Shown: piece after piece, positions 32,919 through 42,540 of the stretch
How the letters are laid out: each line of letters opens with the position of its first letter
Position numbering within the stretch: position 1 is the stretch's first letter
Assembly (NCBI GenBank): GCA_963575745.1
Contig: CAUYUJ010007413.1
Location: 10,001 to 74,000 of the forward strand
Origin: Prorocentrum cordatum
Taxonomy: Eukaryota; Sar; Dinophyceae; Prorocentrales; Prorocentraceae
Direction of reading: 5' to 3'
DNA: 64,000 nucleotides
Made by a program: the position numbers and the translations under genes
The notes under the pieces: generated by a model
Database searches by the model: none
Seen by the model: only the letters and a program-made list of their open reading frames with translations
Told to the model about the DNA's origin: nothing

Positions 32919-33550
32919 GCGCTGTATCAGCGCATCTGTGGCGTCGTTCTAACGGGAAGGTCTGCTCACCCTGCTACTAAGGCCCACGCGTCTCCATGAT
33001 CGCGCAATTTGGTGGAAGAATGAGCATAGCGCAGCCCGTCGTCACAAATGATAAATGACATTATGTGTAAGCATTGTTCACAGGTGACCCCTGGTAGACT
33101 TTGAATCGGTCGTTCCGCCTATCGTCCTTCTCCTATTCTCGTTCGTGGAGTTCTTGTGTTGCGCGCACGCAGGCTCTCACGTTAGTGATGTGATGATAAC
33201 GTCCGCGGGGGCGCAACGCTTTCGGTTTTCGCTGTCTTCATTTCCCGACGCTGGTTGACGGCGTTCGAGGTTCGTTAGCTCGTTCGACGACAGTCCACGG
33301 CCCAGCAGGGCCCAGGAGGCTTATACATCTCGCATGGGGGCTTCAAGAACGCCCCTAGAAAGTCCACAAGGAATGCGGATCGAGATGGCGCGGGCTCGGG
33401 CTCTGCAGGCTTGGGCAAAGCCGCTGGTAGCAGTTCCGAGTTTGTGCAGGACTCGCGTGAGGTCCCAGGAGGCTCCGAAGAATGTCCACGAGATCATGAA
33501 TGGCCTCATGATGGGCCCAAATCCATAGATGCTCCAGCGTTGTCGTCGCT
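32919..33550 (+). repeat. block between minisatellite and leader, with palindrome at 32919-32933
   Basis: GCGCTGTATCAGCGC at 32919-32933 repeats the 29536 palindrome with one loop change. The rest follows the copy B block, with an extra ~130 bp of unique sequence at about 33175-33300. No coding sense. Confidence 0.75.
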
Positions 33551-33601
33551 GTTGCCATTCTGGCTCACAGCGTTGCGGTGTGGTTGTGAGCTTAGCTCCG
33601 C
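33551..33601 (+). promoter_or_regulatory. spliced-leader-like sequence and leader motif, copy C
   Basis: GTTGCCATTCTGGCTCACAG (33551-33570) is followed by GTGAGCTTAGCTCCGC at 33586-33601. The helicase ORF starts 45 bp further on at 33646. Confidence 0.7.
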
Positions 33602-33645
33602 CTATCAGCAAACTCTTTTGCCCTCCAGCTTTCCTTGCGGTCGGC

Positions 33646-36204
33646 ATGGAGAGGTGCCCGTACGCCCTTGTAACCATGCTAGCAACGGGGGCCCCTTGGA
33701 GCGAGCAGGGCGAGGGCAAGGATTTCGAGGAGTTCATGGTGGACACGTTTGGATCATCGCTCGATGGTTGTGTTCCGTCGGGAAGTCAAGATGCAGAATT
33801 TAGCTGCGCTCATCCGGCTCGGAACGGGTCGAATTGCTTGCTCAAGGGTCGTGCCGCTTGCCATTTTCCAGATGCGGTGGAGACTCCGCGTGTCATTCTT
33901 GCAGTTCGTGGCGCATGGATAGCGCGTGGCGAGGCTGACGTCATCCACAGTGCATTGCCTCGCAAGCAAGTCTTGAAGTTTTGGGTGGCTGCACGTGCCG
34001 AGGAGGAGGTGGTGATTCCTTTTTCATTTGGCAACGACCGAGCGTCGCCACATCGCCGTCGCCCTGCAGACATTGCGGATTGCCTACCGCCAGAGCTTGT
34101 TCGCGCAATCAAACTGAACGCCGAGAGAGCAATAGAGTTCGCGGAGGAGGCCCTCGCGCAGAAATTCGCTCACCTTACCAAGAAGCCGAGGCAGGATGGC
34201 AGCGGTGAGCTGAACTGCATGAGGAAACTCGTCGCACAGTTAGGCACGAAGGTTGTGCCTCCTCCGGAGCGCCCCAGCACTGCCTGGAAAGCTTGCGGTG
34301 ACACGGTGTTTGCGCCCGCAGATATCGTGGTTCGGCAGTGCAGTTGCGCCCGCTTGGTGAAGTTCGCCGTGCACATGTCCGTGGACTGTTGCGGTTTGGG
34401 GCCCAGCAACGTGGCTCGCAAGACCAGGTTCAATTTTGAGAACGAGATCGTGCCGGCCCTGCTGCATGTTGCGAAGGGCAAGTTGCTGTGCGAACTGCGG
34501 GCGGGGTCTGTTCGCAACGAGGATGTGGTGCGTCTGAAGGCTCACGAAGGCAATCTCGGTTCTGCTTCCATCGTGTGCAACATGAACACGTACACTGACA
34601 GGGATGCTGGTTGGCGCGTAGAGTTCGACGGCGACTTCGCATCTGACAAGCATCGCATGCTGTGGATGATAAGTACGCGCGTACTGTCGAACATGGGCCT
34701 CCAGGGCAATGCGCTTAGCACAGGCTGTCGAGACATTCTCATTGCCAGCCCGCATGTTAGCCCAGATATCCTGGAAGCCGCCTATCGGAGCGAAACGCTC
34801 CATGTCGTAATGGCTGCGCCGAGGAAAGATTACGCCACCCGCATCACTCTGGAGCCAGAGGTGGATGAAGAGGGAGAGTAACTCGGCGTTCTCCTTGAAT
34901 GGGTTGGCAACCGAGTATACCAGCACGATGCACTTGTTCGCAGCGCTACTGCGGAGAATACTCTGGGGCTCGGCGCTCTGCGGGCTGCCTTTTCCATACT
35001 GCAACCTTGGTCTGGCTCGTCAGTCGCAGTGGGGAATGTGCTTAAGAACAGAGTGTCTCCATCGTCTCCTTTCATCCAGTCGGTATTGCGCAGGCGGTGC
35101 ATTCAGCTGTCGGGCGATCAGAAGCGATGCATGGAGATTATCAACGCCTCGGACAATCATCACTTAATGATCCAGGTTTTCGCTGGTGCTGGGAAGTCGC
35201 TACTGCTGTCTTTGCTGGTGGAGACAGCTTTGGAGCACGTCAACAGACAAAATGGCGCAGTGATGATCGTGACTCCTTCGCGCAATCTGCTTGACTCTAT
35301 ATTACAAGCTCCGGATTTCCTAGAGAAGGTGTTTGTTGCAAATGATTTCGGGCCCCGGGTTGTTTGGTTTGGGCGCCCTTCAGATGCTCCCGCGGCGTTG
35401 AACACATGGGAAAACAAGGTTGCGGACTTGGTGAATCAACAGCTGCACTTATTGCGCGCACAGGTGCAAGAGCTGGAAGCCTTGCAGTTACGTCTTGCTT
35501 TTCAGAGTATCATGGAGTTCCGCATCTCCTGGAAGGACTTGCCAGCGGCCTGTTCTGTCGTGGTTGGGGACGCTGAGTTCGCGGCGTTGGAGGTGTTCCG
35601 CGACCTTGCTCGCCAACACATGCTACAGATCTTCGCCATCAAGCGGAAAAGGGCGGAGCTCTGGGAGGACGTCATCAAAGAAGGCACCAACGGTTACCTC
35701 ATCGTGTCCACAGTGGATTATTTCGTCAAGTGGCGGGCGGGAGCCATTAAAGGATACCTGAACCGTTTGTTGGATCGCCTGGAGATCAGCCTGTTCTGCA
35801 TGGAAGAGTTTGAGTCCTACGACGTTTCCCAGGTGGTGGCTTCTTTGGCGAACGTGTCTGTACAGACTCTGCTCATGGTGGGGGACCAGCATCAGAGAGT
35901 GGAAAATGTCGGTGGCCGGCGTTCTCGTTCCACCGTCGGCTCTGACAGCCCGGACGGCGCGCTCCCCTTCGCTCCGCATGGCCTGGAAGGTGATGGCGAG
36001 GATTGCACCGCGTTGGCAGTGAGCGTAGCTCAGCCCACGCAGTCGGCTCTGACAAGAAGCGTGGCCGTCCCTGAGGCCCGTCCGTGGTACGAATGGTGCC
36101 TGAAGGCCGAGAATGCAGTTCTTGACGTTTGCAAAAAGGTGCGGCAAGGACGTGTGCAATTACGTGGCGCACTGTTTCGAGTTTGCGAGCACTTTTGCTT
36201 CTGA
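33646..36204 (+). CDS. SF1-type helicase, N-terminal part (one in-frame stop)
   Basis: I choose ATG 33646 because copies A and B start at the matching place. The frame runs to 36204 with a single TAA at 34879-34881; sense resumes immediately in the same frame. Residues 1-410 have no recognised domain. After the stop, QVFAGAGKSLL (35173-35205) is a Walker A motif, ISLFCMEEFESYD (near 35790) a Walker B with Glu-Glu for Asp-Glu, and LLMVGDQHQRVE (35870-35904) helicase motif III. Gly-Asp-x-x-Gln in motif III is typical of superfamily 1, not of PIF1 or AAA+ proteins in general. Between motifs I and II lies a ~150-residue charged insertion. Downstream of motif III the frame runs into a repeat-like segment (35903-36110) and stops. 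Confidence 0.65.
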
Positions 36205-37912
36205 CTCCGCTGTCGCTCGTGACACTAGATTGCAGCACGTATTCTACGACGGCGGCCAGTGGTGGAGAAGTCCAGTGCGGGGCGGTGATGAAGTCGGTTG
36301 GCACCCTCTCTTGTTCGAATGTTTATGCCACGCCGTTGCCGCAGATTTGTGTGAGTATCGGAATCTTCAGCGGGAAGGGGAAGCTTTCCCACGACCCACG
36401 GTGCTGATCATCATGCCTCTGAGCAGGTCAGCAATACCGCTGTGTTGTTTGATGCAAGCTGCTTTCGATGAGTCAGCTCTGGGTCCAGGGGTCGTGCAAG
36501 TGTCGCTCCCTTTGAATGTGAGGGGGGAGAGCGTTCCTATAGTTCGCTGCGTGCGGCACCGCCGCACAGTGGGTGCTGAGGACCAATACGCTGGGACGCA
36601 AAGGAACTTGAACCAAGAGTACATCAACGTGACGCGCGGGGTGATGAAGACTTGCATGTGGGTAGAGGAACAACCCTTCGGGCATCCAGGAAGGCCCCGC
36701 GAGGCTCGCCATGAGTATGTCGGGGGTGGGTCGAAGGGCGAGTTTTGCTCCGAGTACGCGAAGCGCAGGAACGAACACATCTGGGAGAACAACCTGCCGT
36801 GGGGCATTCTCGAAGAACGCCAGAATATACAAGCGTCGTATCACGACTGCTTTGCGGTTTGGCTTCTGCATGATGCTGTTCGTCATGTGCAGCGCATCGC
36901 TTATGATGCGTGGTGGAAGCTGGAGCGGAACCAGATTCCCAACTTGCCGACCCTCGGCCAGGGACGTAGCGACTACAAATCCTTCGATGATGTCCTGGCG
37001 CAAGCAGCTGGCGCAGGTACCTCTCTGGCGCAATTCGTGCGCGAGCCTACCAGGTCGCTGCGGACTTTGGGCCATGGTGCGGCAGCCGAGCGATGGGGCG
37101 TGCAGGATATGCACGACAAGGTGAGGTGCGATGTGGACTTGATGAATTGGATTCCAGCCTTGAAGTCCGGCCATTTGTTGCTGCCGTGCGCCACCGCAGA
37201 GGTGAGCTCCGAAGCAAGCAAAGGCGTGACGCGCCTCTGCTTCCCATTCCTTCATGCTCACGCTGGCCTGGAAATCGAGGGCGCTATAACAGCACTCTGC
37301 AGCCTGGCCTGGTTTCTGTCGGTCGTGCTGGACAAAGATCTCGTGTTGCATGCGCGGGTGAGTAGAGAACTGCATAGAATGCGGGTCATTGAAGAAGACG
37401 GGGGCCTTTGGTTCAACAAGGCCTGCCAGTCCGGACGCATAGCTACAGCCATTAAGGAGAAGGGCAAGAGCGTCGTCTACATGTATGTTGGCGGTGGGGC
37501 AGTGGACCACGAACAGTCTTTCCTTTTGGGCGGCATCGTAGTGATCTGCAAGAGCTGGAAGTGGGCGGCTTTGGTGTACTCCGCGGAGAGAATTGCGGGC
37601 CTCGCGCGCAACAATTCAGTAGGCCCCTTGGACTCCGCGTTGGTGCTCTGCGACGAGATCGAGCCCAGTGAGTCTACGTCTGATCTCACATCGGCGACAC
37701 AATCACCTGTTGATGAGTTCCGCACACTGACTGAGGAGACGTGGGTCTCTGTTGGTGAATTAAGTGAGGTGTTTACGTCCGATGTCGAGGCGCAGGGGCG
37801 CACCAGAATGGACGAAAGGTCCACGCACGCCGACCTGATAGGTATCGAGTTAGCATCTCTGCAAGATTCGTTTGAAGCAGATGTGAAGGCTTTGCTCGGC
37901 GTGGACGCTTAG
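36113..37912 (+). CDS. SF1-type helicase, C-terminal part, shifted frame
   Basis: A 599-codon frame overlapping the preceding one. Near residue 100, PTVLIIMPLSRSAI fits helicase motif IV. Near residues 125-140, VVQVSLPLNVRGESVPIV fits motif V. Near residues 165-180, NQEYINVTRGVMKTCMWVEE fits motif VI, with Thr-Arg-Gly. Order and spacing agree with the upstream motifs I-III, so the two frames make one helicase interrupted near 36030-36110. The remaining ~400 residues contain no recognised domain and end in an acidic tail. The start is not certain: this frame has no upstream start independent of the first part. The protein probably unwinds DNA for the element. Confidence 0.62.
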   Translation: MQFLTFAKRCGKDVCNYVAHCFEFASTFASDSAVARDTRLQHVFYDGGQWWRSPVRGGDEVGWHPLLFECLCHAVAADLCEYRNLQREGEAFPRPTVLIIMPLSRSAIPLCCLMQAAFDESALGPGVVQVSLPLNVRGESVPIVRCVRHRRTVGAEDQYAGTQRNLNQEYINVTRGVMKTCMWVEEQPFGHPGRPREARHEYVGGGSKGEFCSEYAKRRNEHIWENNLPWGILEERQNIQASYHDCFAVWLLHDAVRHVQRIAYDAWWKLERNQIPNLPTLGQGRSDYKSFDDVLAQAAGAGTSLAQFVREPTRSLRTLGHGAAAERWGVQDMHDKVRCDVDLMNWIPALKSGHLLLPCATAEVSSEASKGVTRLCFPFLHAHAGLEIEGAITALCSLAWFLSVVLDKDLVLHARVSRELHRMRVIEEDGGLWFNKACQSGRIATAIKEKGKSVVYMYVGGGAVDHEQSFLLGGIVVICKSWKWAALVYSAERIAGLARNNSVGPLDSALVLCDEIEPSESTSDLTSATQSPVDEFRTLTEETWVSVGELSEVFTSDVEAQGRTRMDERSTHADLIGIELASLQDSFEADVKALLGVDA

Positions 37913-38878
37913 ATTCCAAGTTTTTCTGCTACGGGAGGTGCAGAAGCAGGAGCGGTTTTGGTGCGTAGCCGTGATAATTTGCGAAGGACGCCGACGGCGA
38001 CGACGTTGAAAATTTCGAAGGCGACGACGCCGACCACGACCACGACGACGACGACGACGATGACCGCTCGACGACGACGACGGCGACGACGACGACGATG
38101 ACGACGACGACGACGACGCCGACGCGGAGGACGACGACGACGACGACCCGACGACGACGTCGTCGAGATAACGACGTCGACGACGACAACGAGAACGTGG
38201 ATGGCGACGCCGACGACGCCGACGCCACGGTGACGACAGGGAGGGCACTCCTCGTAGCCTCTTCACTTTGGAGACCGAGCGGAACGCTCGCGCCCATCTT
38301 GGTTTTGCCTCGATGTGGCAGCGTTGCCGAATTAGATTATATCGGCCATCACGCTTACGGGCTCGCCACTTTTTGTTGTGATGCATGTTTCACTCCTTGC
38401 CCCATTGGCCCCGCCCTCGTGGCAGCAGCGTTGTTGCGGCTAACGCCCGAGGACATGCAGGCACGGTTGCCACCGCGGGATGCCCCAGACACGCGCCACT
38501 GTCGAGCTCTTATCTGCACGATCTCGCCCCCTTGCGAAATTAGGACCCCCTGTCCCTCAAACATACACACGCACATACATGCAAAACACACACGCCAAAC
38601 ACAGACACACATACACAATAACAACAAAAACGTAAACACACGGACAGAGTTTGAAGCTTTCCCCTCGCTGCCAAGGAGGTGAGAGGTCAGGCGATTTTTT
38701 CTTTGGAGGTCGATCGGGCCCTCGCCAGGCCTGGAAGTCGAACCTCCGATGCTTCGTCTACCGCGCTCGTGCGAAGTAGGCGCGTCGTGCGTTACGCAAC
38801 GTGCTGGCTGAACTGCACCCGCCTTTGCCCGTCAAAGAAAGGAAAAAAAACCAAAGCAGGAAGAAGGCCTCCTCTAAT
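37905..38878 (+). repeat. element tail block, copy C (GAC-rich plus ~600 bp)
   Basis: The same organisation as the copy B tail. GAC/ACG triplets span about 37990-38235, followed by ~300 bp with 85% or more identity by eye to 31395-31700 (for example GCGGAACGCTCGCG, GATGTGGCAGCGTTGC, GGCACGGTTGCCACCGCGGG), then a CA-rich stretch (38560-38640). Confidence 0.82.
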
Positions 38879-39372
38879 CTTGCAGGTTTACAGTGCCACG
38901 GGAGGGCCTCCAGAGATAATGCAAGAGTTCGGTCTGTTCGTTGCAGATATGTGATTCGTCCGGCGCCTCGTGGTGTGAGTCGTTGGGGCCCCTCGTCCTT
39001 TCTTGTGTGAGTCGTTGGGGCCCCTCTTTGTGTGTGAGTCGTTCGGGCTCCTCGTGGTGTGAGTCGGTCGGGCCCCTCGTCCTGGTGTGCGTCGTTCGGG
39101 CCTCTCCTTGTGTGTGAGTCGTTCGGGCTCCTCGTGGTGTGAGTCGTTCGGGGCCCCTCGTCCTGGTGTGAGTCGTTCGGGCGCGTCTTTGCGTGTGAGT
39201 CGTTCGGGCTCTTCGCGGTGTGAGTCGTTCGGGCCGCTCGTCCTGTTGTGAGTCGCCCAGGCCCCTCCTTGTACGCGAGTCGTTCGGGCTCTTTGTGGTG
39301 TGAGTCGTTGGGGCCCGTGGTCCTGAGAGATAATGCAAGAGTTCGGTTCTCTTACGTTGCAGATATGTGAGT
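38879..39372 (+). pseudogene. OTU-tail remnants around the third minisatellite array
   Basis: The sequence GAGATAATGCAAGAGTTCGGT appears twice (about 38912-38932 and 39328-39348), each followed by a GTTGCAGATATGTGA junction into minisatellite units. It corresponds to RIMQEFG...VEDL of the OTU ORF at 57170-57206. The doubling shows the minisatellite and the tail were amplified together. Confidence 0.68.
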
Positions 39373-39770
39373 CGTTCCGGCTCCTCGTGGTGTGAGTCGT
39401 TGGGGCCCCTCGTCCTTTCTTGTGTGAGTCTTTCGGGCCCCTCATTGTGTGTGAGTCGTTCGGGCTCCTCGTGGTGTGCGTCGTTCAGGCCCCTCGTCCT
39501 GGCGTGCGTCGTTCGGGCCCCTCCTTGTGTGTGAGTCGTTCGGGCTCCTCGTGGTGTGAGTCGTTCGGGCCCCTCGTCCTGGCGCGAGTCGTTCGGGCGC
39601 CTCCTTGCGTGTGAGTTGTTCGGGCCCCTCGTGGTGTGAGTCGTTCGGGCCGCCCGTCCTGGTGTGAGTCGCTCGGGCCCCTCCTTGTGCGTGAGTCGTT
39701 CGGGCTCCTCGTGGTGTGAGTCGTTGGGGCCCCTCGTCCTGGAGTGAGTCGTTGGTGTGGCGCTCTTCGT
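38955..39770 (+). repeat. minisatellite M1, third array (split by a short OTU remnant)
   Basis: Two stretches (38955-39325 and 39365-39770) of GTGAGTCGTTCGGGC units. They are the best-preserved units in the window, with clear alternation of the TCCTCGTGG and CCCTCGTCCTGG ends. Confidence 0.94.
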
Positions 39771-39842
39771 GGTGCCTCTGGGGGGCCTCTGGGAGGCTCT
39801 TGGGGCCTCTTGGGGGCCTCTTGGGGGCCTCTTCAGTTCGTG
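39771..39842 (+). repeat. short minisatellite M2, GGGGCCTCTTG units
   Basis: Five to six units of 11-12 bp (GGGGCCTCTTGG). An inverted, longer array lies at 42925-43140, in both cases next to M1. Confidence 0.85.
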
Positions 39843-40231
39843 CCAAGTGGGTTCAAAGGGATGACGACGTCGACGAAGATGACGGCCACGACGACGACGA
39901 TGAGTACCACAACGCCGTGGACGACGACCCATTGTCGACGCACTTCCTCGCCCTCCTTGTCGTCCTGCTCCTTTCTTATGTTTGGTGATCTTCCTGATAT
40001 ATTTCTTAACTCTTTTTCTTGGTACTTCTTTACCTCCCAGCGGGGCCCCGAAGCAATGCGGTCCGAGATGGCGCGGTCTCGGGTTGCAGAGGCTCCCGAG
40101 AAGTTGGCCGAGGAAAACCAGAGGGCACGCAGCACTTCGTCAGGCCCCACAGGCTTCTAGGAAGGGCCAGGAAGTCTCCCAGGGTCTCAGGAGAATCCCA
40201 CATGTTTATCTCCTGCACTGTTGCCGTCGCT
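39843..40231. other. spacer with GAC-rich patch and pre-leader block
   Basis: A GACGACGACG-rich patch lies at 39860-39935. The last 180 bases resemble the pre-leader blocks of copies B and C (for example GGTCCGAGATGGCGCGG, CTCGGGTTGCAGAGG). No gene seen. Confidence 0.55.
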
Positions 40232-40369
40232 GTTGCCATTCTGGTTCAAAGTAATGAAGCGTGGCTGTGAGCTTAGCTCGGCCAGCAGCACTCGCTGCTG
40301 CCTACGAGCAATCTCCCAGCGACTGTGAGTTCTTTCCGCCCATCATTTTTGCTGTGAGCTTGGCTCCGC
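40232..40369 (+). promoter_or_regulatory. spliced-leader-like sequence and two leader motifs, copy D
   Basis: GTTGCCATTCTGGTTCAAAG (40232-40251), then GTGAGCTTAGCTCGGC (40267-40282) and GTGAGCTTGGCTCCGC (40354-40369). The second motif is embedded in CATCATTTTTGCTGTGAGC...GCACGGACGCTCTTCC, a context repeated at 44050-44080 and 56645-56680. Confidence 0.65.
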
Positions 40370-40593
40370 ACGGACGCTCTTCCTTCCAACATCGTAGAGC
40401 GGTGGGCATGGACATGTTGGTGTGAGCTATGTCTAGGGAGTGCGAGGGCCCTCCGTGGCGGTGCAGAACATGTAGCATGGATTTCGGAACGCGGAAGTGC
40501 AAGTATGACATCCATATGTCTGGGCGCTAACATGCTCGCCAAGTTCGCCAGCAATCAGGCCTACGGGCGCGGAAGGGCAATATCCTGCGCCGA

Positions 40594-41448
40594 ATGACCA
40601 ACGTCAGAAGTGCTAGCTTCGTCTCGTGGCTCAAGAGCACCACCAGGCGCAGCCAGCGGGCGATTCGGAACGGCGACAGGGTCGTCGACTTCATCCCGTT
40701 CGGCGTGTCGTGTCTCGTCACTCGTGATGTACACGCAGTTATTTGTCAGCTGCGGCGCCTGAGGACGAATGGTGTAGCCCTTTTGGCTGCCGTCGGCGCT
40801 GCTTGCTTGCTCTGGACGGACGCATGGGTGCAGGCCGTGGGCGTTCCCCTCACGACCGCATCCTATCGCGGCGATCTGGCGAGGCGACTTTTGCAAACGC
40901 GCGCGGATGATGTGCAGGTAGCGAACCCCAGCATTCGTGTTTGCCGCGGGCGTTCGCTTCTCACAGGCACCCAGGCGCATGCTCGGCGCAAAGCTCGACG
41001 GCTTGCATCCTTAGTGCGTGGTGTTGCACGCCGAGCTCCAGGGGCGTACGCTCTACTTCAAGAAGGCAACGCGTCGAGCGCCATGGATGCCTTGTGCGGG
41101 TCTGGTCTGCCAATCGGGGGATACACCGCTAAATTCATGCCGGTGTTGTTGTCGCAGCTGGAGCTGGCGCAGTGGACGACAGTTGCGACCCGCGGCCTCG
41201 CTGGTTCTACGGGCTTGGCGGCACTTCGCCTGCTCGTGGGTCGCAGCGTGACTTTGGCTGGGGCTGACGCGGCGCTGGCGCTGCTGTCGCAGAGCATCCG
41301 TGCAGATTGGGCCGGGCCGCCGCGGCTGCCCCCGTTCGAGATGCTCGACCTGGAATCGCAGCTCTGTGCGTGGCACTCTGCGGACTGTGCATCTGCGAAC
41401 AGCTGTCAGTACCGAGGCATGCGTGGTGCACTTCAGTTGGTGCAGTAA
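40594..41448 (+). CDS. 284-residue all-helical protein, function uncertain
   Basis: The frame begins with ATG 40594 and reads continuously to 41448. The composition is normal protein-like and largely helical, rich in Ala, Leu and Arg. Toward the C-terminus, PIGGYTAKFMPVLLSQLELAQ, a Gly-rich GLAGSTGLAALRLLVGRS and FEMLDLESQLCAWH follow in order. This order loosely recalls the helical domain associated with 5-hydroxymethyluracil DNA kinases and related base-modification enzymes. I saw no active-site signature to confirm that. Dinoflagellate DNA does carry 5-hydroxymethyluracil, which makes the idea attractive but does not prove it. It may equally be an unknown element protein. The leader motifs lie 225-330 bp upstream. 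Confidence 0.4.
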   Translation: MTNVRSASFVSWLKSTTRRSQRAIRNGDRVVDFIPFGVSCLVTRDVHAVICQLRRLRTNGVALLAAVGAACLLWTDAWVQAVGVPLTTASYRGDLARRLLQTRADDVQVANPSIRVCRGRSLLTGTQAHARRKARRLASLVRGVARRAPGAYALLQEGNASSAMDALCGSGLPIGGYTAKFMPVLLSQLELAQWTTVATRGLAGSTGLAALRLLVGRSVTLAGADAALALLSQSIRADWAGPPRLPPFEMLDLESQLCAWHSADCASANSCQYRGMRGALQLVQ

Positions 41449-42540
41449 AGTGCTTGATTTCGTCGGCGATGTGCACGTTTTTCATTGCAGCGGCATGGCC
41501 GCAGTATGGTGCGCAATGCGCAGACCATCGGTTCGTTGGCATAGCGCGCCTTTGCATCCAATGCGCAGGTGGCACATAGCTACCCTCAGTAGTCGCAATC
41601 ATCGCGCTTCCTTTTCTTCATTCACTTTTCCCTTCGTCGACAGGGCACGCGAGATGCGGGTGGAGCGCCCAGCGGGCAGATGTCATGTCATGGGCGCAGT
41701 GCGCGCCCGCGCCTGAGGGAGGAGGGTGGGCATGGATAGTCATGAATGAGGGGGGGGGAGGTGAGGTGTGGGAGTCTATGAGCTGCAATCAGCTGTCGCA
41801 TGGCGTTTTTCGAGATGCGTTCGTGTCTGGATGAGATGGCGGGAGGGGTAATCCAGGGGAAGCCGCTGGGGATCATCCAGGGGAAGCCATCTTGTCGCTC
41901 TCGATTGGCAGAGGCTCCGGGGAAGCCGTTGGGGGTAATCCATAGGTCCGCAGCAGCCACGTGATGATCCAAGAGGCTCCTAAGAAGGGACGCGAAGTCA
42001 CCAAGCCATTCAGAATTGGTCGAAGTCCATCTTTCCTGCCTCACAGTGTTGAACAGTGGTTGTGAGTTTAACTTGCCTACATGCAATCGCTTCCGCCTAT
42101 GAGCAATATTCCTGTGGTTCTGTGTTCCCACAGCTTCGAAGTTGAAAAGCGAGCTCAGCTCGACATTCGTGCAATGTGTCGCATTTGTGCTCTCTCCTCC
42201 TTGTCCTTGTCGCCCTCCTACCTTTCCCCTCGCTCATCTCCTCCCCATCATTTTTTGTTTTCCTCCTCCTCCTCACCCAGTCTCGGAGGCCTTCTCCTTT
42301 CATGTTCACGGTAACCTTCTGCGAGGCTGCACGTTGTTGGCCGTGGACACAAGATTACAGCGCCTTGGGTCCATTGTAGCTGGACGGTTGGGCAAAGCGA
42401 AGTCATGCGTCGATGCCGTCCGACCACGGTCTGACTGTGTAGACCACTTAATCTAATGAGCCTTTCATCGTCTACTCGTGAGTTCCCAAGAACCCAGTCG
42501 TGGCTCGTCAGGGTCAATGGCCCCAGGGGACGGCACTAAT
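41449..42540. other. no gene; pre-leader-like repeat and degenerate leader
   Basis: 41840-42058 holds three GGGGAAGCC(G/A)-type units and a decayed copy of the pre-leader block. GTGGTTGTGAGTTTAACTTGCC (near 42058-42079) is a mutated leader motif. No coding sense elsewhere; G runs lie at 41748-41760 and a C/T-rich stretch at 42190-42290. Confidence 0.55.

Noticed and set aside
38874-39932. 352-codon open frame on the - strand with repeats such as RGPNDSHHEEPERLT; similar frames at 43 kb (+), 49 kb and 55 kb
   Set aside because: It runs exactly over the M1 minisatellite. The same units are open in several frames and stop at the array edges, so it is a repeat artefact.
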